This document shows positions 36,785 to 47,629 of a stretch of DNA of 64,000 nucleotides, piece after piece; the first letter of the stretch is position 1; every line of letters begins with the position of its first letter. The notes beneath the pieces are model-generated. The model was not told the origin of the DNA, did no database searches, and worked only from the letters and a program-made list of their open reading frames with translations. Source of the DNA: Puccinia triticina (Eukaryota > Basidiomycota > Pucciniomycetes > Pucciniales > Pucciniaceae); contig NC_070559.1 in the NCBI RefSeq assembly GCF_026914185.1, positions 2,418,001-2,482,000 on the forward strand, given 5' to 3'. The position numbers and the translations under genes were made by a program.

Positions 36785-37069
36785 CCTTTGGCGTCAGGTT
36801 GTCGGTCCGAGGGAGCCGAAATCGCTCTTGTGGTGTATTGTATTTGACATTTTTTTTTTGGTCTGGACTTGTCAAGGAACGGCCATGATCCCACGATGAT
36901 GGTGATTATGAGCAAGTGACATTATCTTGGCAATAATCAAATATCTTCATGGTGGTCTCGACTGTCAACCTACAACAAATACCAAGCCTTTTTTTTCTGA
37001 AAAATGTCTATCCGCACGTCAATGCTGAGTCTTGTGACAGACACTTGCACGGGAATGGAATCCCCTCGA
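36785..37069. promoter_or_regulatory. Surviving host segment of the ubc2 upstream region
   Basis: This single-copy stretch lies between the right border of copia-2 (CCTTT at 36785) and the left duplication (CCCCTCGA at 37062-37069) of the 6.0-kb element. It continues after the second CCCCTCGA at 43072-43079 into the ubc2 leader. It is therefore the original upstream sequence of ubc2, now split. No specific sites identified. Confidence 0.5.
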
Positions 37070-37299
37070 CACCTGGTCAGTCGACATAAACCTAGTATGA
37101 AGCATACCCCAGACCCGCGTGGGAAACAGCCTCCAAGCTACCTTTGCCGCATTTTGAAAACTTCCCAAACTTCTGGAGCATCCAGAACTTCCGGCCGACT
37201 CCCCCCCTTCAGGTCGGCCTTGAGCCACAAAGTCAGAACTCCTACACCTCTCCACCCTTACAACCCTTACACCTTGCCCCTCGCCACCCTTAAAAATCA

Positions 37300-37635
37300 G
37301 TAACCCTACATCTCGCCAGCCTTACATCTCGCTAGCCTTACACCTCGCCAGCCTTACACCTCGCCAGCCTTACACCTTGCCAGCCTTACAACTCGCTACC
37401 CTTACAACTTGCTACCCTTACAACTTGCTACCCTTACAACTTGCTACCCTTACAACTCGCTACCCTTACAACTCGCTACCCTTCCCTTGCACCACCTTGA
37501 TCGCACCCACCTCGCTCGCACCCACCTCGCTTGCACCCACCTCGCTTGCACCCTTACACCTCGTACCCACCTCACTCGTACCCTTACACCTCCCTTGCTA
37601 CCCTTACACTACATACCTAGCACCTCGCTACCGCC
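37300..37635. repeat. Tandem array of about 15-bp units in the left TIR
   Basis: Units such as CCTTACACCTCGCCAG and CCTTACAACTTGCTA repeat about twenty times. The right TIR has the complementary array at about 42605-42850 with fewer units. Confidence 0.75.
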
Positions 37636-40185
37636 TGCCTCCCACCTCCCAGCGCAGCCTCAAACCAAAGTCCAAAGTCCCTAAATACACTGTGTGTCCC
37701 TTACCAATTACAGCTTGCTAGTACCTTACACCTCGCTGCTACACCTCTCTCCAGCAATCTTTCAGCTTATGCTTTCTTTGATCCTTGCTACCTATGTACA
37801 CTAAGACACTTACAGTTTAGAAGATATGTAAGAAAAAGAACCTGGTTTGTTGGTCTAGATGCAATAAGTTCCTGAGTGTATGGCAAAAAGGCAAAGCAGA
37901 TGATCACTGGGGTGCGGAGTGATCTCCCAGACAGTTGATATGTATAAGCAACCCCTTCAAACCAATCATAACTGAAAGGGCCAAGCTTTATCATGGCAAT
38001 GAGACAAAAAAACACAATAAAAAGGAGGAAATGTAGCAGTTTTTCACTTAATTTTTTGTTGGAAAACAAACTAGAATTGCACAATATTGGAGCATAGATT
38101 CCATGGACCATAGTCAGAGGAGGGGAGGGAGGGAAAAAATCTAAAATAGATGATAACCCAACTGGAATAACTAAGAAAAACTGATAGCTCCCCGTGTTTG
38201 ATCACACACACTGTGGGAGGCTATCAGATACAACTCAATTTGACACTTGGATAGGAATACAACCGTTAAGTTTTTTTGTTGAGAAACATTTGGTAGTCTT
38301 TGAGTTTCTGATACCAAATGGTGGCAGTGAGGAGCACCTCACTGTTACACATTGGCCTTCTGGTAATCATCCATCTGATGTGACAAGAAACAATCATTAG
38401 CCCAGGGAAGGTTCCGTAGAGGCACAAGAACAACGACATATCTCAGCATCCAACTCAGCAGTGCTTTTCTGGGGGCCCTTCTTACCACCTTTGCCTTGTC
38501 CGTGACCAGATTGTTGATTGGTGCCATTGGTGGCCGTTTGGCCATTTTCTCCAGCACTATGATGATGATGATGATGATTGAAAATTTCAGAGCATGACAA
38601 TTGTGACGGATTTGGGGAGAAGGTTTGATTTGGAATGTGAATGTGAAGAGGTAGCTGGGGGGCAAAATCATGAAGGAAGCGTGTATCTCATTGCTCTCAC
38701 TGCTCTAAAAAGCAGCAAAGGAAGGAAAACAGATTGATAACAATATAGCAAAACAACTTACCATTTATTTGAGACCAATTGGCCCAAGTCATATCTCCTG
38801 AGATGGTTGGACTTGGGCCTGCAAAACCATACTGTGGGATGGCTTGGTTTCAGGTGAGGCCGGAGCGGGTGCTCCTTTGGCAGAAGGGGGATGGATGTTG
38901 GCTTCAGGAGTTGCTCCATTGATTGAGAGAGTAGGAACACCAGTGGGGCCCATTGCCGGGTTTGCGGGGGGCGGGAGGGGCGAGCAAGGGGTAGGTAGAT
39001 CTTTGCGGCGAGCCTATCTCGGCACCAAGGAAAGGTTTGCCATGGAGGGCTCAAACATTTCCTTGGGCGCTACGGGAGACAGATGGCCGGGCCGGTGCGG
39101 CCGCGGTTGGTTTGGTTGAGGTCGCTGTCTTCAAAGAACAACCTGCAGGCCTCCTCCTGTGAGTGAGGCGGCTGAATCGGCAGCAGGTAGGATTTGTTGT
39201 GGCTCGCCGTGTGCATTGGCAAAGGGCAAGAGGTTTACTTGGCGGGTAATGCTGAATTGGTTGTTGGATGGTTCAATCGGCATTGTCTGGGGGCACCATT
39301 GGTGCCAGCAGTGGTTTGGGGAGCGGGGTATTGAGGAAAAAACCCACGCTTACAATGATTAAACAGATGAGGTTCTTGACCGCGGTTGCAACAAACTAGC
39401 TGCTGGTGTCTGGAATAGGGTTAGGACCAACCAGTGTGAGTCACCAGCTGGGATTTCCGGGCCGCTGGAAGAGGTTTCCTGGGGAGAGATGTGAAGGAGG
39501 GGGGTGGGGAGGGGAGGGAACACAACAGAATGAAAAAAAATGGATGGCTGGCTGCTCGGGTGCCGGCTGGAGGCTGGGGGGCTGGGATTCCTAGCGGCGT
39601 GTGGGCAATTGGGCAGGAGACAATTAGGAGGGAGCCAAAAAGAAATTGTGAGTGGTTGGCAGGCAATGGATGTGAAAAAAGAGACGGCTCACCAATGAAT
39701 TTTTTTTGGGCGGGTGCTGGATTGGTTCCTGGCTGGTGGCTGGGCAGCGGTTGGGCCCGGTGGGGGGAACTCAGTTGGGGGCCATCTCTGAACTGCTAGA
39801 AAGCTTATTCAAGTTTTTCCAATGCGCATTGCCAGGCACCCTGCTGTGGGGGCTTTTGAATGTTTTTGATTTTATTCTGAAGAAATATTTTGAGAAATCC
39901 CAGTTGTTTAGAAGTTATTGAGCATCAAATATAGGTTGCATCCAGGGTATTACCTCAAAAATAAGTGATTAAGATCTGCTAGAAAAATTATGACAGCTTT
40001 ATAATACCTGGCATCTCTATTTGGGTACTTTTAAGTGTTCCTGGTTGTATTATGAAATAAAATCTCAAGAAATATGAGTGGTTTGGAATTTATTGTCAAA
40101 CAAAGATTGGATTCTTTCTGCTAGAGAGGGTGATAAATATGGTCTGTGAATGGATTTTTTGGAACTAATTTTTAGGAAGGCATTA

Positions 40186-40382
40186 GGGGTGTTCAAAGTT
40201 GACTGCATAAAATTATAACACCATAAATTCATAAAATTTTAATCTGAAAAAAATGTGTAACACCCAATCACTCAAAAAAGAGCAACAATTCTAAAATGGT
40301 ACATAAAAAATGATCACTCAAAAGTGTTATGATTTTATGATTTTATGATTTGAAAAAAATATGATTTCAACTTTGAACACCC
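40186..40382. mobile_element. 197-bp Tourist-like MITE, TTA duplication
   Basis: Ends GGGGTGTTCAAAGTTGA and TCAACTTTGAACACCC are inverted and flanked by TTA on both sides. A 3-bp TTA duplication is typical of Harbinger/Tourist elements. The inside is A/T-rich with no coding frame. Confidence 0.75.
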
Positions 40383-41084
40383 TTATTATGATTTTTGGAT
40401 TTGGGGAAGTAATTGTGATTTGATCAATTTTTAATGCATTCTGCATCTATTCTGAGTGCTTCATATTCATCAAGGGTGTATACCCCCCAAGATGTGCATA
40501 TACATCTCAATTCATGAACACCAGTTGCTTGGGACACCCTTGATGAATTTCATGCCCTCTTAATTTTAAAACTTATTCGAATTTGCTCAATCATGATTAA
40601 ATAATACCTGAATTAAGAAAATACATCCAGGGTGTCCCAGTGAAAAATTGTGGCTTCCAATTTACACACTTTCACATCTGTTAATTCCTATTGACCACTG
40701 GTGGATTGGAATATGCTGATTGGATTTTCCTCATTAAAACCATAGGATAATGTTTCCAGAAATCATCAAAAGAAACTTTTGAATGAATAAAATTAGGGAG
40801 TTGAAAAATTGACTCCCAAGAATTAATAAATCAACTCCCAAAAGTCGTTTACATTGGGTGGACCGTCTTGGGACGTCCCCCCTGGGTCCTCGGGACCTCG
40901 CGCGGCCCCAAAATCATTTTGGGAGTTGATTAATTAATTCCCCTCTCGAGAATGGGAGTTGATACATTAATTTAACAAAAGATGACGGAATATACAAAAA
41001 AAATTATATCTTGTTGCTATTGTACCCAAACACCCTAAGAGTTTTACAGCAATCTAAATACACTCTTGAGAGAATATTGTGAGC

Positions 41085-41370
41085 TTCACGGCATTAGTAC
41101 TCCCCAGGGAGACCCTGTGTAGCCGGGGGGCGGATTTGGCAAATTTCCTACTAAGGCAAACTCCCAAAACCTTATCTATGGTGCTCCAAACAACCCTAAA
41201 TTTTTTCTGCTATAGGAATGCACTGTTTAAAACACGGCATTATCCCTCCTCAGGGAGACCCTGTGTAGCCGGGGGGGGCGGATTTGGCGGATTTCCTACT
41301 AAGGTAAACCCCCAAAACCTTATCTGAGGTGCTCCAAACGGCCCCAAATTTTTCTGCAATAAGAATACAC
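41085..41370. repeat. Two tandem copies of a 150-bp block
   Basis: GGGAGACCCTGTGTAGCCGG, then GGATTTGGC and CCAAAACCTTATCT, occur in the same order at about 41100-41190 and 41250-41320. A partial third copy may follow. A run of G within the block differs in length. Confidence 0.65.
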
Positions 41371-41429
41371 TCTCTAGAAGACATTGTAAGCTCCAAGGAG
41401 ATATTACACATCAGGAACACCTTCTATTG

Positions 41430-42040
41430 ACCGTGGTGTAGTGTAGCGCAGCGCAAATGCGCTATTTTTTAGTGTAGAGTTGGCGCAATCGCGCGCATCC
41501 GCACTAAAGCTACATGCACAGGGTGCAAAGCTATTTTAGATTTTAGTGTAGTTTCAGCGCAGATACGCCCAACATGATCCTGAAAATCCAGATGTTCAAT
41601 TCCAAGATATCCTGCCCCAATTCCCCATGAAAGGAAAGCTCAAAAATCCTCAAGGCTAAGCTCCGGTATCAACTGAAAGTAGCATCCCCGCCCACTGCGC
41701 TACCACTTTTTGGGTCTGGCAAGAAGCGGTTACCCACTATTTTCAGTGGTAGCGCAGCGGAACCATTGCTGCGCTACCACTTTTTGAGCTGGCCGCGTAG
41801 CACTCCCCCTGTGCCAGCCAAAAAGTGCAGCGCAGTGCAAGGTGCAGCTTTTTTGGTGTCCACTGTGCAGCACTGAAAGGAGCGGCGCCGCCTGCTGTGC
41901 TACCACTTTTTGGGTTGGGGAAAAAGCAAGCCCCGCTATTTGCAGCGGGACTGGCGCTGTGCTACCGCTTTTTGGGCTGACTGCGCAGCGGTTCCCCGCT
42001 GCGCTGCGCTAAAATACCGCTTTTTTGTAGCGCAGAACAG
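41430..42040. repeat. GCGCTACCACTTTTTGG motif cluster
   Basis: GCTACC(A/G)CTTTTTGG occurs at least five times between 41698 and 41975, interspersed with GCGCAGCGC words. It is GC-skewed and internally repetitive. From here to 42600 no gene is recognised. Confidence 0.45.
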
Positions 42041-43406
42041 CGTTTCAGCCTTGAGGGCATCATCTCCTTCATTTCTGGCTCCTTGCTCTTCAGTGCATCC
42101 TCATCTTGCCCCTCACCATCTCCTGCAAATGGAAAGACGCAAGAAGAGGATGCACTAGAGCATGTGGAGGAGGATGGTGCCGTGGCAGCTGTAAAAATTT
42201 ACAAATGGATGGTTCATAGTTGCTTATAACTATTGATGCAACTGATTGATCAATCTGACTCCATTTCATCTCATCATCTGTTGCTTGCTCTATTTCATTA
42301 ATATCCTTGACTTATCTTTCTATGAATTCATAACTGCCTGTTATAACCATTTATCTGCTCTCATCTGTATTTTTGAAACAATGACTTGCAAATACCTGAT
42401 TGATTGGACAACAAGATACAACATATTAGTCAAACTTGATCAGAAAACATGTGAAGCTTTTTGAAATGACTGAAGGGGAAAAGGGGGACAAGGTTTAGAG
42501 GTAGCACCAGTTGTGAGGTGTCAGGGTGGTGAAGTGGAGTGACTTGTAATGGTATATACATATGGGTACCAAGGAGTCTATCAGGGAAATCAGCAAGGTG
42601 AAAGGGTGCTGGAGCGAGGTGCTAGGTATGTAGTGTAAGGGTAGCGAGGGAGGTGTAACGGTGCGAGCGAGGTGGGTGCGAGCAAGGTGGGTGCGAGCAA
42701 GGTGGGTGCGAGCGAGGTGGTGCGAGGGAAGGGTAGCGAGTTGTAAGGGTAGCGAGTTGTAAGGCTGGCAAGGTGTAAGGCTGGCGAGGTGTAAGGCTGG
42801 CGAGGTGTAAGGCTGGCGAGATGTAAGGCTAGCCAGATGTAGGGTTACTGATTTTTAAGGGTGGCGAGGGGCGAGGTGTAAGGGTTGTAAGGGTGGAGAG
42901 GTGTAGGAGTTCTGACTTTGTGGCTCAAGGCCGACCTGAAAGTCGGCCGGAAGTTCTGGATGCTCCAGAAGTTTGGGAAGTTTTCAAAATGCGGCAAAGG
43001 TAGCTTGGAGGCTGTTTCCCACGCGGGTCTGGGGTATGCTTCATACTAGGTTTATAGCGACTGACCAGGTGCCCCTCGAGCAAGCTCTTGGCCGAGTGCT
43101 CCTGGCCGACGGTCGGCCTGGCGAGCATCTGATCGGATCGTCTGTGGAGGCGGCCGGCGTTCCGAGCGTGATGAGATGGAAGATTGGCGTGCGTCTGAGA
43201 CTGATCCGGTCGGATGATCTGTGTGAGTGCGGGGAGCACCCCGGGGGAGCCCGAGGCGGATATTTCACAATGGCCTGGGTTCACAGCAAACGGAAAAAAA
43301 GAAAAAAGAAAAAGAAGGAACGATGTCAAGGGAAAATTAAATTTAAGAAAAAAAAAAAAAGAAGAAGAAACACAACGGAGAAACCCACGACGAACCACCA
43401 GGGACG

Positions 43407-45959
43407 ATGTCGGTACTCGACTGGAACGAAGCACAGGTCAACCAGTTCTTCATCTCACTCGGACTCAACAGATTCGAACCAGCAATCAGAGGTAAGCACA
43501 CACAGCCAGCCAGCCACACCCGAAAACATACTAACGAAAGCAACAACAGAACATGCACTCACGGGGGACGTGCTCATCCATCTCGACAACGAACTGCTCA
43601 AGGACATCGGCATCCAGTCAGTCGGCAAGCGGCTAACGATCCTCAAGGCGATCTACAAGCTCAAGCTCAAGGAGGACATCCCGATCGAAGACGGCCACTG
43701 GACCCCACCCCTCGGCGACCTCGAGCAGGAGCACTCCGAGCCCGACACCCACTCCGACGCATCCCCCATCCTCGCCACCCCCCCAGCCAACCCACACCCC
43801 CCAGCCCGCCAGCGAGACTCCATCAGCCAGCTCATCCTGCTCAGAGACCAGCGCATCAAGAACCTCGAGTCCGACGTCCGCTCTATCAAGCAGGAACTCC
43901 ACTCCCTCTCCGCCCGCTTCCTCTCCCTCGCCTCCACCCCCAACTCGCCCTCCGCTGCAATCCTCGAGCCCATCCCCCGCACAGGCCCCACACGGGCTCA
44001 AGACAGGCACATGCGAGAGGAATCCATCTGCCAGCTCGATATCCACGACCCCTCCCCCGTCTCCCCCGCCCCCTCCCACACCAACCGTAAGCGCCGTCTT
44101 CTTTCCCGTCTTCAAGCAAACAACCAGCTGACTCATGAACCTACAGCTACCATACCTTCTTCCCATGAAGACCCAAAACCCTCCCAGCCCCCATCCCCCG
44201 CCCTCTCATCCACAACCAACCCGAGCCAAGAAATCCTATACACCCAGCCCTTCAACCAAGACCAGTCGCCGACAAAGGAAGTGCTGAAGATCTCAACGAC
44301 CCCCAAGCCCGCAGAACGGCCGGCGACGAAGAGCGAGAAACAGACGCTAAATCTGAACAGCGTCAACAGCAACAACACCAACAGCCTTAAGGAGAAGGAA
44401 GAAAGCTCGAAAGCCCGGGAGGCCTCGAATCCGTACAAAAGCTTCAGGGTCACGCTCGAAGATCCATGCTACAAGGTGCTGCCCGCCGCGCTGAAAAAAT
44501 ACAAGATCAACGAACACTACAAGAACTATGTCCTGTTTATCTGTTACGGCAAGCAGGAGCGATGTCTGAGCTACGAGGAGAAGCCGCTACTCCTCTTCCA
44601 GAAGCTGAAGGAAGCCAACCAGAACCCTGTCTTCACCCTGCGCCACATCAAGGACATCGAGTCCCCCGTCTGTCTCGCCCTGGCCAAGCAGGCCCAGCGC
44701 AGGGAAAAGAAGCTCGCCAGCGCCGCCCTCAAGCTTGCTGAGCCCACCACCTCCTCCTCTACCCAACAGTCGAAGAAATCACCCCCGAACACCGGCCGCG
44801 TCGAGAAGGCCTCCGGCTTCTGCATCGCTATCTATCCGTACATGTCTGAATGCGAAGACGACCTGGATGTCGGAGTGGGCGACACGTTCATCATCGTCGG
44901 CAAGGTAATAAAAAAAATTACCCCAAAAGTCCTGAGAAACCGTCAGCGGAGCACTGACCAGTTTCCTTTTTTTTAGTCCAAAGGATGGTGGGTAGTGAAC
45001 CGAGACAAGGGCACGGAGACGGAGCTGGACGAGGGGCAGCAGGGCTGGATCCCGTCGGGATGTCTGCTGGAGACCCGCAAATCCTTCTCGATGGGCCCGT
45101 CGGGAAAAGCGGACTACACGACGCCGATCCGGCCCGAGGACATCCTGTCGGTGTCCAGCTCGTGCTACGGCCTGATGGACTACAAGTCCAAGGGCGTCGA
45201 CGAGCTGGGCTTCGAGATCAAGGACCGACTGAAAGTCTACAAAAAGTATGCCCCTTCCCTTCTTTTTCACTGCACAAGCCAATGGACTGATGGGGATGGG
45301 GATGTAGGTACAATAATTGGAGCTATGCCATCAACGAGTCCAAGCCGGAGAAGCCCCGCGGATGGACCCCGTCGTGGCTCATCGGCACCCGGAAAGACAA
45401 AGACGCAGGCCCGCCCGCGTCCCCCGAGCGCCCGTCGAAGCCGTCCACCACGTCCGCCACCCCGAGCGTCGGCGGCGCGCCCTCCATGGGCCTTGTGCCC
45501 GGCTCGTCCGCCGACTCCGCGCCCACCGGGGCGGCGCCGCCCGGAGCCGGAAAGAGTCGGCCGCCCAAGCCCGCCCTCGCCTCCTCCGCCCCGCTCTTCG
45601 ACCGCTACACCCACCACCCCCATCTCTCCTCCCGCTCCTCCTCATCCACCACGCTCTCCACCGTCTCCGACGCCACCACCACCTCGACAACCACCGTCAC
45701 CCCCGCCACCTCCGTCTTCGCCTCCGCCTCCCACAAACTGCCCTCCCTTAACTCCTCCGCTTCCTCCTCTTCTTCCCTCGGCGACGACGGCCCTCAACCC
45801 GCTAAACTCGCCTCCGCCCCTCTCGCCCATCCCAATAACCCGCTGAGGAACTCCGTCAGGCTCAGGAATCGCAACTCCAGGATCTCGAATGTCCATGGGC
45901 TCAAAGACCTCCGCATCGACGGCTCGAACTCCGCGGACCTTCCTCACGCCGTCACGTAA
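43407..45959 (+). CDS. ubc2: Ubc2/Ste50-type MAPK adaptor (SAM-RA-SH3-SH3)
   Basis: Exons are 43407-43491, 43550-44086, 44147-44904, 44977-45245 and 45308-45959, with introns of 58, 60, 72 and 62 nt, giving 766 aa. A SAM domain spans about residues 1-70, with the SVGKRLTILKAIYKLK end. A Ras-association domain lies at about 300-390 (start YKSFRVTLEDP), and two SH3 domains at about 430-495 (GWWVVN, GWIPSG) and 523-580 (ALYDY-like GLMDYKSKG, PRGWTPSWLIG). The tail is Ser/Pro-rich. Yeast Ste50 has only SAM and RA; the added C-terminal SH3 pair is the known basidiomycete form (Ustilago Ubc2). Such adaptors link Ras/Cdc42 signals to the Ste11-type MAPKKK. The 60-nt second intron is in frame, so retaining it would add 20 residues. 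Two large insertions lie upstream. Confidence 0.9.
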
Positions 45960-47629
45960 CCTACCCCTTATATCTCGCTTCTTTTTGAACCCCTCGTCCT
46001 TGCTTCTCCTCCCCCCTCTTCTTTCTTTCTCTCTCTTTCACCCTGCTTTACCCTCCTTTCGAGCCCCGTCTATCGTCCCCCACCGTTCGTCATGAAAACC
46101 AAACCCGAAAAACATGCACAAAAAAACCTCCATTGATTTCCTCGCTCCTCCTGTTGTTGTTGTTCCTGACTCGATGCACATATATATACAGACACACACA
46201 CACTTAAGACTGATGTACCCACCCCCATATTTATTCATTCTTTTCTTCTCCCGCCTCCGGGATGTACCGTTCTCTGCTGCATGTACATATTCACGCCCGT
46301 TGTTTTTACCTGCAGGGCGCTTCTTCTTCACCCCCCCTGCCCAAGAAAATATGTTGCAACGTTCGCGGGCTTGTTTTGTTTCCTTTCTCTTTCTCTCGTT
46401 GGTCGTAGTTGCTGTGTCGTGTGTTTTTGATGATGTGAATGGACTTGTTTTTTTTCATGTTACCCAAGATCACGTCCTGTGTTGTGCTACACACTTTGGA
46501 CACAGGCAAGCGCTTGAAACAGGTACCCCGTGCCCGCGTGTCGTGAGCACCCAATGTGTAAGTCCAAAGGTGCGCTCTCCGCTTCGATGATGTGGCGAAT
46601 GCAACACCCACAAAATCCATGTGGGCTCCAATAGTTGAGTTGTCAAAATGGATCAAGAAGCGAGGCAGAGAAGGCTTCTCACAGGGCATCACAAATTAGC
46701 CGGGATCACTGCCAGAAAAAGTCGAGCAACTGTGCAAGCAGTTGGCATCCCAGAACTCCAAGCAAGCTTGTGACACAAGCCTTTGTCAAGGCTTGCTGGT
46801 AACCAAGCTTCAATGCACAGTCTCTGTGCAGAAAAAGCTTATGTGTGTTTTAGAGGACGTTGAAATGGACCCACTGGTCTGTGCTGGCCATTGAGAGGGT
46901 GCTGGCCGGCTAGAGAGGGGGAGATATGCACTCCTCTTGATTGGCCGGTCCTCGCCGGCCGTTGAGAGCAGGATGTGCACAGCTCCCTCAATGGCCTGCA
47001 GCTGTAGCAGCCACCCAAGCGGCTCTTGATGGCCAAATGACTGACCATCAAGGCCCTGTGTGTGTTGCTGGCCGCTACTGTCCCCTCTCCATGGCTGGGG
47101 CTACCTGTTTTCGCCCACAGTTGGGGCAGTACCCAACCACACTGTGCTTTTGCCAAAAAAACAGGCATCCTGCTCGCCTGGCAGGTCCGGGCGGTACCCG
47201 CCAAGCAGGGCCAGACACTGGTCAACATTCTCGAGTGTGCTTGGTTGGGGCTACAACAGCAGTTCCTCAGCAGTAACTCTGAAAACAAGGCCGGAGGCCA
47301 GCAAAGCGGCGCAGGAGGGAAGAAGATTGGCTTTAGCCAATGGCAAAAGATGTCTGAAAAAAGGACCAAATAACTCACTCCAAGGGGCTTAAGTGCCTTT
47401 GTAGATAAGACGGAGTGCGGGCTCAAGCGCGCGCAAGGGATCCAGATGGTCAGGACTGATGGCTGAGTTCCTTGTAGTCTAACTAGCTTATATAGACTAC
47501 ATACACATAGATCAACTTGTGGGTGTGGTGATTTAAGCATAATGAACAAGAAAAGGTGTCACAAGAATAGCAAACAGATGAAACAAGTGTCATAATATTG
47601 AAAGAAAAAAAAATGGTTGGGAGACCTGA
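45960..47629. other. Intergenic region after ubc2
   Basis: The first 400 bp are pyrimidine-rich and probably 3' UTR. At 46860-46990 there are a few GGCCGGTC/GACCGGCC near-palindromes of the ACCGGTCAT family. Open frames at 46839-47549 run through these repeats and show no domain. Confidence 0.4.

Larger units (their letters stand above)
37070..43071. mobile_element. 6.0-kb non-autonomous element with long TIRs and 8-bp duplication
   Basis: Ends CACCTGGTCAGTCG are inverted, and the outer 70 bp of the two arms differ at only a couple of positions. CCCCTCGA flanks both ends (37062-37069, 43072-43079). An 8-bp duplication fits the hAT superfamily, but no hAT transposase or dimerisation motif was seen. 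The arms (about 37070-37635 and 42605-43071) contain arrays of CTTACACCTCGCCAGC-like units and differ in unit number. The interior is a mix of smaller repeats (MITE at 40186-40382, tandem blocks at 41085-41370). It lies 336 bp upstream of the ubc2 start. Confidence 0.8.

Noticed and set aside
37300..37720. Array of short direct repeats as a possible CRISPR
   Set aside because: Units are contiguous without unique spacers and lie in a eukaryotic transposon TIR.
38397..38600. Minus-strand frame with six histidines
   Set aside because: The His run is a simple ATG/ATC trinucleotide repeat in the long-TIR element; no domain or splice support.
42973..43406. N-terminal extension of the ubc2 open frame into the upstream element
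   Set aside because: The frame crosses the inverted repeat and the target duplication and is bypassed by the clear ATG exon at 43407 that completes the SAM domain.
43633..44166. 177-codon minus-strand open frame
   Set aside because: It lies opposite the Pro-rich linker of ubc2; codon bias of the true gene explains it.
46941..47549. Overlapping open frames on both strands
   Set aside because: They follow GGCCGGTC palindromic repeats, which keep several frames open at once.
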